A DNA stretch of 64,000 nucleotides, taken from CFX5 sp023384495. GTDB lineage: Bacteria > Chloroflexota > Anaerolineae > Caldilineales > Caldilineaceae. The stretch spans positions 62,001 to 126,000 of the forward strand of contig JASNZV010000007.1 in assembly GCA_048499455.1 (NCBI GenBank), read 5' to 3'. This document shows, piece after piece, positions 1-8,530 of the stretch (the first letter of the stretch is position 1; every line of letters starts with the position of its first letter). The position numbers and the translations under genes are program-made. The notes under the pieces were generated by a model. The model saw only the letters and a list, made by a program, of their open reading frames with translations, ran no database searches and was not told the DNA's origin.

Positions 1-203
1 CCTTTATTGCTGCGGTGGTAGGCGGGATCGGCTCGATCCGCGGCGCGATGGTCGGCGGCTATATTTTGGGCTTTACCCAGGTCTTTGTCGTCGCCTTTGG
101 GCCTTCCACCTTGCGGGATCTCATCGCCTTTACGGTGCTGCTGCTGATCCTGGCGATCAAACCAACCGGGCTGTTCGGCGTGGCGCGCCGCACCAAAGTG
201 TAG
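1..203 (+). CDS. livH: Branched-chain amino acid ABC transporter permease LivH, C-terminal part
   Basis: The reading frame is open from the left edge (frame beginning at base 3) to a TAG at 201-203, so only the last 66 or so residues are visible. They hold a Gly-rich segment (GGIGSIRGAMVGG) typical of the conserved cytoplasmic loop near the end of LivH permeases, followed by two hydrophobic helices and a short basic tail. The segment would sit in the inner membrane and form, with LivM, the channel for leucine/isoleucine/valine or related amides. The stop codon overlaps the ribosome binding site of livM, and livG and livF follow, so this is one operon. The identity rests on this context and on the short sequence; an urea- or amide-type Liv permease is possible. 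Confidence 0.85.
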   Translation, partial: FIAAVVGGIGSIRGAMVGGYILGFTQVFVVAFGPSTLRDLIAFTVLLLILAIKPTGLFGVARRTKV

Positions 204-213
204 GAGATCCACC

Positions 214-1272
214 ATGAGACGGTACGGCCTCTCTCTGCTGGTCGGCGTCCTCTTTTTGCTGACTGTCATCCCCTCCTGGTTGGGGGTATACAACAGCTAT
301 ATCCAGTTTTTGCTGGTCGTCATTGGCGTCAACATCATCCTCACCGTCAGCCTCAACCTGATCAACGGCTACATGGGCGAGTTCTCGGTGGGCCATGCGG
401 CCTTTATGGGGGTGGGCGCGTACTCGGCTTCCTTGCTGACGGTCTGGCTGCTGGCCGAAGACAATGTCTTTGGCGCACCGTTACTGCCGGCCGGCCTCTC
501 GCTGATCGCCTTTCCCCTGGCATTGGTGGCCGGTGGGATCGTGGCGGCGCTCTTTAGCCTGCTGGTCTCGATCCCCTCGTTTCGCACGCGCGGCGATTAC
601 CTCGCCATCATCACGCTGGCGGTCAATTTTATCTTCAAGAGCGTCATTGAAAACATCGAGGCGATTGGCGGCCCGCGCGGCTTTATGGGCATGGGAGGCG
701 TCACGCGCGTGATGACCGGCGTCGTCAACGCGCCCTGGCTCCTGATCTGGACCTTTGGGGCGACGGTCTTCTCGGTCTATGTGATTCGCAATTTTGTCAC
801 CTCGACCGTGGGCAAAGGCGTGGTCGCCATCCGCGACGACGAGATCGCCGCCGAACTGATGACGGTGAACACGCGCTGGCTCAAGGTGGTCGCCTTTATG
901 TTGGGCTGTGGCCTGGCCGGGGTGGCCGGCGGGCTGCACGCTCACCTGCTCGGTTTTGTCAACCCCTCCAGCTACTTTATTTTGCAATCAACACTGATAT
1001 TGGTGATGGTCTATCTGGGTGGGATGGGCTCGCTCAGCGGGTCGGTCATCAGCGCGATTGGTTTTACCATTCTGTTGGAATTGTTGCGACCGTTGGGCGT
1101 CTATCGCTGGGTGGCGACGCCGTTGCTGCTCATCTTGTTGATGCTCTTTCGCCCCAGCGGCATCATGGGCGACCGTGAGCTGACCGACCTGTTCCCCAAG
1201 TTGCGCAAATACTTTGGCTCTGCCGAGGAGAGACTCATTGATGACGCCCGCCCTGCCCCTGCTGCAGATTGA
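214..1272 (+). CDS. livM: Branched-chain amino acid ABC transporter permease LivM
   Basis: 352 residues, the usual length for LivM. The protein is strongly hydrophobic with about eight to ten membrane segments. It contains the family signatures NLINGYMGEFSVGHAAFMGVGAY near residues 48-70 and a GGMGSLSGSVIGA-like loop near 269-281. It forms the second half of the membrane channel for branched-chain amino acids or related compounds. The ATG at 214 is preceded by AGGAG at 202-206, which overlaps the livH stop. The C-terminal end overlaps the start of livG by 32 bases, which suggests translational coupling. Neighbours livH, livG and livF support the assignment; the true substrate cannot be read from the permease. 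Confidence 0.93.
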   Translation: MRRYGLSLLVGVLFLLTVIPSWLGVYNSYIQFLLVVIGVNIILTVSLNLINGYMGEFSVGHAAFMGVGAYSASLLTVWLLAEDNVFGAPLLPAGLSLIAFPLALVAGGIVAALFSLLVSIPSFRTRGDYLAIITLAVNFIFKSVIENIEAIGGPRGFMGMGGVTRVMTGVVNAPWLLIWTFGATVFSVYVIRNFVTSTVGKGVVAIRDDEIAAELMTVNTRWLKVVAFMLGCGLAGVAGGLHAHLLGFVNPSSYFILQSTLILVMVYLGGMGSLSGSVISAIGFTILLELLRPLGVYRWVATPLLLILLMLFRPSGIMGDRELTDLFPKLRKYFGSAEERLIDDARPAPAAD

Positions 1273-2020
1273 GGGCTTGACCCATTTCTTTGGCGGTCTG
1301 GCAGCCCTCAGTGATTTTAGTACAACATTGCATGACCAGGAATTGGTCGGGCTGATCGGCCCCAACGGCGCGGGCAAGACCACCGTCTTTAACCTGGTGT
1401 GCGGACTCTATCGACCGGCGGCGGGGGAGCTTTGCTTTAGCGGAACCCGCCTAAACGGCAGGCGCCCGCACCAAATCACCTCGCTGGGCATCGGCCGCAC
1501 CTTCCAAAATATCCGCCTGTGGAATGAGCTTTCGGTGCTCGACAACCTGCGCATCGCCCATTTTTCGCAGATGAAATATGGCGTCCTCGACACCTTCTTC
1601 TTTACGCCCAGATTGCGAACGGCTGAGCGCCAGGTGACGGATGAGGCCATGGAGCTGTTGCGTCTGTTCAACCTGGAGCACTACTTTCGCGAACGACCAC
1701 GCAATCTCCCCTACGGGGTGCAGCGCCGGGTCGAAATCAGCCGCGCCCTGGTCATGAAACCGAGGCTGCTCCTGCTGGACGAACCGGCCGCCGGCATGAA
1801 CCAGGGCGAGATCGGCGAGTTGATGGAGCTGATCCAATGGGTGCGCCAACAGTTCAAGGTCACGGTCTGGATCATCGAACACCAGATGCGCGTCATTATG
1901 GGCATCTGCGAACGCATCCAGGTGCTGGACTTTGGCAAGACTATCGCCGAAGGCACGCCCGAAGAGATTCGCCACCATCCCCGCGTCATCGAAGCCTATC
2001 TGGGTGAGGAGGTGGTTTGA
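1241..2020 (+). CDS. livG: Branched-chain amino acid ABC transporter ATP-binding protein LivG
   Basis: 259 residues from the ATG at 1241, chosen because GAGGAG at 1225-1230 lies ten bases upstream; a longer frame begins at 1214 but lacks a ribosome binding site. The Walker A motif is GPNGAGKT (about residue 39), the Q-loop region is TFQNIRLW, the signature segment is NLPYGVQRRVEISRAL (a degenerate LSGGQ, as is usual in LivG), and Walker B is LLLLDEPAAGMN followed by the H-loop IIEHQM. The protein would hydrolyse ATP on the cytoplasmic face of the Liv permease. It overlaps livM at its start, and its TGA overlaps the livF ATG (TGATG). Confidence 0.94.
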   Translation: MTPALPLLQIEGLTHFFGGLAALSDFSTTLHDQELVGLIGPNGAGKTTVFNLVCGLYRPAAGELCFSGTRLNGRRPHQITSLGIGRTFQNIRLWNELSVLDNLRIAHFSQMKYGVLDTFFFTPRLRTAERQVTDEAMELLRLFNLEHYFRERPRNLPYGVQRRVEISRALVMKPRLLLLDEPAAGMNQGEIGELMELIQWVRQQFKVTVWIIEHQMRVIMGICERIQVLDFGKTIAEGTPEEIRHHPRVIEAYLGEEVV

Positions 2021-2745
2021 TGCTGCTTTCCGTCAAGGAACTGGCCGTCAGCTACGGCGCCATCCAGGCGTTGCACGGCATCTCGTTTGAAGTGGAAGAC
2101 GGTGAAATGTTGACCCTGATCGGGGCCAATGGCGCTGGGAAATCTACCACGCTGTGGACCATCGTCGGCCAGATCGGCGAGCTGGGCGGGCGGGTCGTGG
2201 CCGGAAACATCACCTACAAGGGAGAGAAGCTGTTAGGTTATAGCGCCAGCCAGATCGTAAGAAGGTTTGGCATTACCCTCGTGCCCGAAGGGCGGCGCAT
2301 CTTTGGCAATTTGACGATCCTGGAGAATCTCAAGCTGGCAGCTTTTGCCCGCAGCGACGCCCCCATGATCGCCCAGGACCTCGAACGGGTCTTTGCCATC
2401 TTCCCCCGCCTGGACGAACGCAAACATCAACTGGCCGATCTACTCAGCGGCGGCGAACAACAGATGCTGGCGGTGGGGCGGGCGGTCATGGCCCGCGGCC
2501 AACTGATGCTGCTGGATGAGCCTTCCATGGGCCTGTCGCCGCTGTTGGTGAAGGATCTCTTCAAAACGCTCCACGAACTCAACCAGGAAGGGACCACCAT
2601 GTTGCTGGTCGAGCAGAACGCCCACCTGGCCCTGCGCTACGCCACCCGCGCCTACGTGCTGGAGACCGGCAACGTGGTGCTCTCCGGCCCGGCCCAGGCC
2701 GTGGCGCAGGACCCGCAGGTGAAGAAGGCCTATCTGGGGGAGTAA
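2020..2745 (+). CDS. livF: Branched-chain amino acid ABC transporter ATP-binding protein LivF
   Basis: 241 residues beginning at the ATG that overlaps the livG stop codon by one base. Walker A is GANGAGKST, the Q-loop/LivF signature is ITLVPEGRRIFGNLTILENL, the ABC signature is LLSGGEQQMLAVGRA, and Walker B is LMLLDEPSMGLSPLLV. These are the classical LivF forms, distinct from LivG. It pairs with LivG to energise uptake through LivH/LivM. It is the last gene of the operon: 100 bases follow before the toxin gene at 2846, with no clear intrinsic terminator. Confidence 0.94.
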   Translation: MLLSVKELAVSYGAIQALHGISFEVEDGEMLTLIGANGAGKSTTLWTIVGQIGELGGRVVAGNITYKGEKLLGYSASQIVRRFGITLVPEGRRIFGNLTILENLKLAAFARSDAPMIAQDLERVFAIFPRLDERKHQLADLLSGGEQQMLAVGRAVMARGQLMLLDEPSMGLSPLLVKDLFKTLHELNQEGTTMLLVEQNAHLALRYATRAYVLETGNVVLSGPAQAVAQDPQVKKAYLGE

Positions 2746-2809
2746 GGATGTAGATGCTGGAGCAGGCGGGTGTTGATGGGGTGCTTATCCAACTGCCCTT
2801 TGAGTGATT

Positions 2810-2838
2810 TTGCATGGGTGTACCTCATATGGTACACT
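2810..2838 (+). promoter_or_regulatory. Predicted promoter of the HigBA-type module
   Basis: TTGCAT at 2810-2815 and TACACT at 2833-2838 are separated by 17 bases. The -10 box ends seven bases before the ATG of the toxin gene at 2846, and no Shine-Dalgarno sequence precedes that ATG. A transcript starting about seven bases after the -10 box would therefore be leaderless. The boxes match consensus only moderately; the geometry is the same as at 21460 and 34912. Confidence 0.5.
2818..2837. promoter_or_regulatory. Inverted-repeat operator candidate of the HigBA-type module
   Basis: A perfect 7-bp inverted repeat, GTGTACC (2818-2824) and GGTACAC (2831-2837), has a 6-base spacer and overlaps the -10 box of the predicted toxin promoter. 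Toxin-antitoxin operons are usually autorepressed by the antitoxin on such palindromes, so this is the likely site for the XRE protein encoded at 3207. Confidence 0.5.
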
Positions 2839-2845
2839 GGGTTGC

Positions 2846-3202
2846 ATGAGTACAGAGCCGCTTCTTCAAGTCATCTTCTTTCGTACAGCAAGTGGGCGTG
2901 AACCAGTCCGAGAGTGGCTGAAAGAGATGACAAAGGAGGATCGGCAAGTCATCGGCGAAGACATCAAGCTGGTGCAGTTTCGCTGGCCGCTAGGGATGCC
3001 ACTGGTGCGAAAAATTGAGGCGGATCTGTGGGAGGTGCGTTCACATCTGAGTGGTGGTCGGATTGCTCGTGTCTTGTTTACGGTGCGCAGCACAGAGATG
3101 GCGCTGCTGCATGGATTTATCAAGAAGACGCAGAAGACCCCGGCAAACGATCTGCAGCTGGCTCGTGAGCGGACGAATCTTTGGTGGCGTGGTGGAGAGT
3201 GA
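2846..3202 (+). CDS. higB: HigB/Gp49-like toxin (RelE superfamily)
   Basis: 118 residues. The sequence has the phage Gp49-like / HigB pattern: an N-terminal strand (LQVIFFRTASGREPVREWLKEM), a central PLVRKIEADLWEVRSHL segment, RVLFTV, and LLHGFIKKTQKTP near the C-terminus, the last being the most typical part of the family. Such toxins are ribosome-dependent mRNA interferases. The start at 2846 fits the family N-terminus and would be read from a leaderless transcript; the longer frame from 2804 would include the operator. The antitoxin gene follows four bases after the stop, the toxin-first order of higBA modules. Confidence 0.85.
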   Translation: MSTEPLLQVIFFRTASGREPVREWLKEMTKEDRQVIGEDIKLVQFRWPLGMPLVRKIEADLWEVRSHLSGGRIARVLFTVRSTEMALLHGFIKKTQKTPANDLQLARERTNLWWRGGE

Positions 3203-3206
3203 GAAC

Positions 3207-3485
3207 ATGAACCCGTACAGTGGTAGTAACTTTGATGACTTTCTAGCCGAAGAAGGGATTTTGGAAGAAGTCTCGGCGCGTGCGTTGAAGCGGTTGTTGG
3301 CGCTCCAGATAAGCGAGATCATGACTGAAGTGCAGATGAACAAGACACAGTTGGCTGAGCAGTTGCAGACGAGTCGTTCGCAGATAGACCGTTTACTCGA
3401 CCCGGAAAATACGGCTGTGACCTTAGCCTCATTGGACCGACTGGCTCGTGCAGTTGGGAAGCAGTTGCGGATCGAGTTTGCCTAG
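3207..3485 (+). CDS. higA: HigA-like antitoxin (XRE family HTH)
   Basis: 92 residues from the ATG at 3207, which is preceded by GGAGAG. The C-terminal half is a helix-turn-helix of the XRE/Cro type (residues about 44-85: NKTQLAEQLQTSRSQIDRLLDP, then LASLDRLARAVG). The N-terminal third probably binds the toxin. It would neutralise the HigB-like toxin encoded just upstream and repress the shared promoter by binding the palindrome at 2818-2837. It converges on the large minus-strand regulator gene, whose stop is 33 bases away. Confidence 0.85.
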   Translation: MNPYSGSNFDDFLAEEGILEEVSARALKRLLALQISEIMTEVQMNKTQLAEQLQTSRSQIDRLLDPENTAVTLASLDRLARAVGKQLRIEFA

Positions 3486-3518
3486 ATTTTGCGTCTTTGA
3501 GTCTTCATCCAGACCCCG

Positions 3519-6500
3519 CTAGACCGCTCCCCTATCCGCCGCGCCAAGCGCCTTGAGCGCCGCTCGCTGCGCCGCGCTGATGCCGGTGACACCGTCAATC
3601 TTCATGCCGGCATAGGGGCCAGGCACACGCAGGACCTTTTCCGCTCTGCCCACCGGCGGCTCGCCCGCGACCGTCCACAATCGCATGGTTTCATCTTCAC
3701 TCCCGCTGGCGAGCAGCGTACCATCGGGGTGGAATGCCACAGCCTCCACCGGTTGGGTGTGCCCGTGCAGGCGGAGCAGTTGCCGGCCCGTCTCCACCTC
3801 CCACAGGCGGACAGTCCCACTCTGGCCGCCGCTAGCCAGGCGTGTCCCATCGGGGCTAAAGGCGAGCTGCGCAATGCGGGTGGCGTGCGCCTTGATCACC
3901 GGAAGGGGTTCGAGCTGGTTCTGTTCGGTCAACCGGTAGAGACGAATGACGCCCGCCCAACCAGCCGCCGCCACCAGCGAGCGTTGCGCATGGAGAGCCA
4001 GCGATGTGCAATGTCCCTGCTCTGCTTCGAGCACCTGAACACACCGGCCCGTAGCCACATTCCATACACGCAGCGTACTATCCGAAGAGCCGCTGATCAG
4101 ATGGCTCCCATCAGGGGTGAAGTGCAGATCGTTGATCTCCAGCCTGTGCCCTGACAGTTGAGTGAGCAGCCGGGGGTGGGCGGCTGCGCTGACATCCCAC
4201 AGATAGATGGCGCCCTCGTAGCCAGCGGTCGCCATTACATCGCCCTGCGGCGCAAACCGCACGGTATGCACCGCAGCCTGGTGGCCGTGGAGGACGGCAA
4301 TGGGTTGCCGGCTCGACCGCTCCCAGATACGCACGACCCGATCATCGTCGGCGCTGGCGATCCACCGGCCATCGGGGCTAAAGGTGACGCAGTTGACTTG
4401 CATCCCGCGGCCCGGCAGTGTATACGGCGTTGCGGGTTCTGAATCAGCCGGCGTCACCGGCCAGACCCGCACCCAACCCTTACCGTCGCCAGTCACCAGC
4501 AGCTCCCCATCCGGGCTAAAGGCCAGCGTGCGAATCACCGTAACAGAACCGTGGATCGTGCGGATCGCCCGGTTGGGTTGCTGGTGGCGCAAATCCCACA
4601 GCCGGATGGTGTCATCCAGCCCGCCACTCGCCAGGAGTGAGCCATCGGGGTGAAGGGCAATGGCGCGGATGGTGTGGGCGTGGCCGCGCAAGACTTCGAG
4701 GGCGCGGCGGCCGGCCACTTCCCAGATTCTGATGGTCCGGTCCCCGCCGCCGCTAAACAAGCGTGCGCCGTCGGGACTGAAGACGAGCGCACGCACCCAG
4801 TGGTTGTGGCCCCGCAATGTAGCCAGCACGCGCCGTTCCTCCGGCTCCCATAGGCGGATGGTTGAATCGCCGCTGCCACTGGCTAGCAAAGACCCCGCAG
4901 GGCTAAATGCCAGCGACAGCACCTGGTGGTCATGCCCGCGTAGGGTGGCGAGTAGCCGCACTGAACTCCCTGCCGCTTGAACAGACTCCTCCTGCCCCAA
5001 TGCAGATAGCTCCCAGAGACAGATCACATGATCCCTGCCGCCCGACGCCAACAGGTTACCGCCCGGATGAAAGGCGAGGGCGAAGACGACATCGGTGTGG
5101 CCGGTGAAGACTTCAAGTTGGCGACCGGTAGCCACTTCCCAAAGGCGAACGGTGTGATCCTGGCCGGCGCTTGCCAACCAGCGCCCATCTGGGCTAAAGG
5201 CGATGGCAAAAACGCCGCTGCTATGTCCAGGCAATACGCTGAGACAGCGGCCCGCTCGCCAATCCCAGATGCGAATTCGGCGGTCCTGGCTGCCGCTGGC
5301 GAGCAACGACCCGTCTGGGCTCCAGGCCACAGCCATCACTGCATTGGTGTGGCCGGTGAGCAGTTCAGCATTTTGCCCGGCGGGAAACGACCAGATGCGC
5401 ACCGCACTCTGCGCGCCTCCGGCAGCCAGCAGATGGCCGTGCGGATGGATCGCCACCGCAAAGATGCGCCCAAAATCTTCGGTGATGGTCGTACCGGTGA
5501 GGTCAGCGCCAGTCAAATTGACCCCGGCGAGGCTCGCCCCCCGCAGGTCAGCCTGCCAGACGCTCAGGTGCGAAAAATCATACCCCGCAACATCCACGCC
5601 CTGGTGGAGCAACAGGTTGAGTAGATTGCCCCCGGCATAGCTGGGCTGATGCAGCGCCGTTTGCCGCAGCCCAGCTAGGAAAGCGCGCAGCTTTTCGGTT
5701 AGAGCCGCCTGGCCCAACGCGCCGCGTAGCCGGTCGGCAACGGGGGCCAGGATGAGACGAATTTGGCTCTGGCGTACCTCGTCGCTGGCGGTGGACTTGA
5801 TCAGCGCATGGCGATGCAGCAGGTTGGGCTGCCTGGTCTGGATCTCGACACAGGCTGCTGCGACCAGGTGTTCGGTCAGAAATTCCATGACTACATTTTG
5901 CAGGCCAAGGCCGTCGCGCTGCCGCTCGATCAGCGAACGATTCTGCAAACTGCGCAATGCCTCCAAAAAGGCGTGACCCGGCGACTGCACCAGATTGCGC
6001 CGGAGCGTCTGCGCATCGACCGCTTCCCGTTCGACCGCCAGCCAAAAAAGGATCGCCTGCTCCAGTTCGGTCAGACGGTCAAACTGTTGGGCCAGGATCT
6101 TGCGCACATCGTCGAAGATCAGGGTCTCTTCGGCAAGAAAACTCTCAACATCCCCGCCAAACAGCTCCTGCACCGTATCGGCCACCAGCTTGAGCGCCAG
6201 CGGATTGCCCGAATAGCGCGCCACCAACGCCGACCGGGCAACCGCCTGGCCGGCGACGCCCCGCTCCACCAGCAACGCCTGTCCGGCAACTTCATCCAGC
6301 CCTTTGAGCAGAAGTGACTGCACGAGCGGCGTATCGCCGGCCAGGCGCGCAACCGCACCCGGCCGCTCACGGCTGGTCAGGAGCAGAGCGCTCTGGTGGG
6401 TGCTCGTAGCCGCCTGCCACAGCAGTTGGTCATACCCTTCGTAACCGGGCCGAAAACGCCCGGCCTCTGCGGGGTCCAAAATGCTCTCCAGGTTGTCCAA

Positions 6501-7715
6501 CACCAGCAGCACTCGTTGCTGGCGCAGATAGCCAAAGAGCAATGCGAGTTGCTCATCCGGGGAGGTGGGGAGTTCGATGAGCGGCTGCTCGGCCAGCGCT
6601 GGCAGCAACCCGGCCAACAGGCTCTCCAACGGCGGCGCATTGAGCAACGAGCGCCAGAGCACCCGCTCAAATTGTTCCGCCATCTCGCCAGCCACATGAG
6701 CAACCAGGCTGGTCTTGCCCACCCCACCCAAACCCAACACCATGACCAACTGCGCCCGAGGGGCGCCCGCATCCGGCGCCAGCCACCGGGTGAGCGCGGC
6801 AACTTCATCCGCACGCCCGACAAATGAGCCGGTGAAGGGAATCTCATGCGGAAAGGCAGCGGATGAGCGTGTAACCGGATGAGGGGGTGGCAGGGTGACA
6901 AGGTGACTGTCACCCCGCCACCTTGTCACCGCCTCACCTTTCCCGTCGCGAATCTGTTCATAGAGCGCCACGGTTTGTGCGTTGGGTTCCACGCCCAACT
7001 CATCGCGCAAGAGGCGGCGCAGCGTGGCGTATTGAGCCAGCGCCTGGTCGGGCAGACCGCGCTGAACCAGGATGCGCATCATCTGGCGGCGGCTGGCTTC
7101 GCCATAGGGGTCCAATTCGAGCAGCCGGGTGGCGTAGGTGTGAGCTTGCTCCAGATCGCCTTGCGCTTCAAAGGCGTCGGCCAGCGTCTTGAGAGCGAGG
7201 AGCGCACGTGCGGCAAGTTGCTCGCGGCGGAGCAGCAACCATTCTTCGTAGGTAGGCGCATCGGCCAGGCTAAACCCGGCCAACAACTCGCCACGATAGA
7301 GCGTCACCGCCTGCGCAAGCTGGGCGATGAGCGGTGCGTTGCGAGGTGTCGTCGCTGGGATCGAGGCTGCCTCAAAGTCGGCTACATCAACCCACACAGC
7401 GGCGACGTTCAATTGCACGGTCTGGCGGGTGATGGCAAAGAGCTGGTCGGCCAGCCCCGGTTGGGCTGCATCCAGCGTCTGTCGTAGGCGATAGAGGGTC
7501 ACACGCACGTTGTCCATGCTTTGCCGTTCGAGCAGATCGGGCCAGAGCAACCCGGCTAGGGCATGGCGGCTGTGGGGCTGCTCCGGTTCGAGGGCCAGGT
7601 ACGCAAGCAAGGCCCGCACCTTGTCCGTGCGAAAGGCTGTAATCGATGTGTCGCCCACGGTTGCGCTGAACGGGCCGAGGAGGGCGAGCGAAAGCTGGGG
7701 TTTGTTCATCGTCAT
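3519..7715 (-). CDS. BTAD (SARP-type) regulator fused to STAND ATPase and WD40 propellers
   Basis: 1398 residues. Order of parts: a winged-helix plus bacterial transcriptional activation domain (residues about 7-256, including LLWPD and ELGVEPN motifs), a Pro/Ser linker (about 258-292), a STAND-type NTPase (Walker A GLGGVGKTS at 328-336, Walker B VLLVLDNLE at 402-410), a short pentapeptide-like stretch (ADLRGASLAGVNLTGADLTG, about 710-735), and about 14 WD40 repeats ending near residue 1360. Fourteen blades would form two seven-bladed propellers. Such proteins are thought to act as signal-gated DNA-binding switches: the propellers sense a ligand, the ATPase oligomerises. The trigger is unknown. 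Upstream on the minus strand TATAAT lies at 7762-7757. A 12-bp palindromic insert lies in the linker. Confidence 0.88.
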   Translation of the reverse strand: MTMNKPQLSLALLGPFSATVGDTSITAFRTDKVRALLAYLALEPEQPHSRHALAGLLWPDLLERQSMDNVRVTLYRLRQTLDAAQPGLADQLFAITRQTVQLNVAAVWVDVADFEAASIPATTPRNAPLIAQLAQAVTLYRGELLAGFSLADAPTYEEWLLLRREQLAARALLALKTLADAFEAQGDLEQAHTYATRLLELDPYGEASRRQMMRILVQRGLPDQALAQYATLRRLLRDELGVEPNAQTVALYEQIRDGKGEAVTRWRGDSHLVTLPPPHPVTRSSAAFPHEIPFTGSFVGRADEVAALTRWLAPDAGAPRAQLVMVLGLGGVGKTSLVAHVAGEMAEQFERVLWRSLLNAPPLESLLAGLLPALAEQPLIELPTSPDEQLALLFGYLRQQRVLLVLDNLESILDPAEAGRFRPGYEGYDQLLWQAATSTHQSALLLTSRERPGAVARLAGDTPLVQSLLLKGLDEVAGQALLVERGVAGQAVARSALVARYSGNPLALKLVADTVQELFGGDVESFLAEETLIFDDVRKILAQQFDRLTELEQAILFWLAVEREAVDAQTLRRNLVQSPGHAFLEALRSLQNRSLIERQRDGLGLQNVVMEFLTEHLVAAACVEIQTRQPNLLHRHALIKSTASDEVRQSQIRLILAPVADRLRGALGQAALTEKLRAFLAGLRQTALHQPSYAGGNLLNLLLHQGVDVAGYDFSHLSVWQADLRGASLAGVNLTGADLTGTTITEDFGRIFAVAIHPHGHLLAAGGAQSAVRIWSFPAGQNAELLTGHTNAVMAVAWSPDGSLLASGSQDRRIRIWDWRAGRCLSVLPGHSSGVFAIAFSPDGRWLASAGQDHTVRLWEVATGRQLEVFTGHTDVVFALAFHPGGNLLASGGRDHVICLWELSALGQEESVQAAGSSVRLLATLRGHDHQVLSLAFSPAGSLLASGSGDSTIRLWEPEERRVLATLRGHNHWVRALVFSPDGARLFSGGGDRTIRIWEVAGRRALEVLRGHAHTIRAIALHPDGSLLASGGLDDTIRLWDLRHQQPNRAIRTIHGSVTVIRTLAFSPDGELLVTGDGKGWVRVWPVTPADSEPATPYTLPGRGMQVNCVTFSPDGRWIASADDDRVVRIWERSSRQPIAVLHGHQAAVHTVRFAPQGDVMATAGYEGAIYLWDVSAAAHPRLLTQLSGHRLEINDLHFTPDGSHLISGSSDSTLRVWNVATGRCVQVLEAEQGHCTSLALHAQRSLVAAAGWAGVIRLYRLTEQNQLEPLPVIKAHATRIAQLAFSPDGTRLASGGQSGTVRLWEVETGRQLLRLHGHTQPVEAVAFHPDGTLLASGSEDETMRLWTVAGEPPVGRAEKVLRVPGPYAGMKIDGVTGISAAQRAALKALGAADRGAV
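6894..6930. repeat. Palindrome inside the linker of the BTAD-WD40 gene
   Basis: GGTGACAAGGTG (6894-6905) and CACCTTGTCACC (6919-6930) are perfect 12-bp inverted arms, with a nested GGTGA/TCACC palindrome between them. It falls within the coding sequence, in frame, at about residues 262-274, exactly in the linker between the BTAD and ATPase parts. This looks like a small repeat element tolerated in a linker. Confidence 0.7.
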
Positions 7716-7756
7716 CTGTCAATTGGCAAAAGGTGAGGCGCCACCGAATGCACCGC

Positions 7757-7762
7757 ATTATA
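7757..7762 (-). promoter_or_regulatory. Possible -10 box for the BTAD-WD40 gene
   Basis: On the minus strand the sequence TATAAT occupies 7762-7757, about 40 bases upstream of the start codon at 7715. No convincing -35 box is seen at the normal distance (TTTTGA lies 16 bases upstream), so this is a tentative call. Confidence 0.35.
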
Positions 7763-7963
7763 CATTGCCTGTCGCGGATCAAAAGATAGCGGCGGCAACG
7801 GACACGAGCTTGACCGCGCCTGGTCACGATCTTCATCCCGTTTGGTTACGAGGCGCCGGCAGTGTGGATACGAGCCTGTCATGGTCGCCTGCTAAAGTGG
7901 CAAGCGACAGATAACTGGCTTTGTTCATCGCAACCAGCATCCATCCAGGCAAGGCGCCGCAAG

Positions 7964-8236
7964 ATGGCCGTGACCCAACCAAGCAGAAAGATTCAACCCA
8001 CCAGCCCGCAGTATCGGGCCTATCTGGTGCGTCTCTGGCGCGATGGTGCGCACGAACCCTGGCGCGCCTCGGCGCAATCGGTGCAGAGCGGGGAGCTGAT
8101 CCGCTTTGCCACGCTGCCTGAACTGTTTACTTTTCTGGATATCCACCTGGCTGACGGCGCTCAACCGGGTCAACCGGTTGAGTGTTCAAGTTCCGACTCA
8201 TCTTGCCATGTCTACCGTTCTCACGACGGAGTGTAA
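7964..8236 (+). CDS. Small conserved-looking protein, VRLW...SGE type
   Basis: 90 residues from the ATG at 7964; there is no good ribosome binding site, and a longer frame to 7862 exists but is less plausible. The core reads YLVRLWRDGAHEPWRASAQSV followed by SGELIRFATLPELFTFL. The protein encoded at 30430-30666 has the same spacing (VRLWVERY..REVRMQVRHV, SGETRYF.AWSEVVAFL), so the two are probably paralogues. Both sit a few genes from a BTAD regulator. The predicted form is a small beta-rich domain with a C-terminal helix. I do not recognise a named family; function unknown. Confidence 0.6.
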   Translation: MAVTQPSRKIQPTSPQYRAYLVRLWRDGAHEPWRASAQSVQSGELIRFATLPELFTFLDIHLADGAQPGQPVECSSSDSSCHVYRSHDGV

Positions 8237-8254
8237 AAAGGAGGCGACAACCGT

Positions 8255-8530
8255 ATGCGTGCTCAACTTGCTCTGATTGGATCAGCATCTCAACACGCTC
8301 CGGACCAGCCGGGGTCTCCACGCCAGCGGCTTTTTCTCTATCCGCATGAGCTGTATCGGGTGCCGGCCAGCTATCGCCGCCTGCGTGTGGTGGCCGGCAT
8401 GGCGTTGGTGACGCAGGCCGCCCGCGACCTGGTCGTGGGTGCGGGTGACATGGCAGCCCTGGCGACAGGGCGGGATGTTGCGCTAGTGTCTCCCTTGCGC
8501 AACCAGAACTTGGTGCTTGAATTGTATTGA
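8255..8530 (+). CDS. Hypothetical protein
   Basis: 91 residues, with a strong ribosome binding site (AAAAGGAGG) ending about twelve bases before the ATG. It lies 18 bases downstream of the small protein at 7964 and is probably cotranscribed. The C-terminal half (RRLRVVAGMALVTQAARDLVVGAGD...LRNQNLVLELY) has the alternation of beta strands and a Gly-rich turn expected of a small cupin-like or DUF2917-like fold, but that resemblance is only by eye. No catalytic motif is visible. Confidence 0.6.
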   Translation: MRAQLALIGSASQHAPDQPGSPRQRLFLYPHELYRVPASYRRLRVVAGMALVTQAARDLVVGAGDMAALATGRDVALVSPLRNQNLVLELY

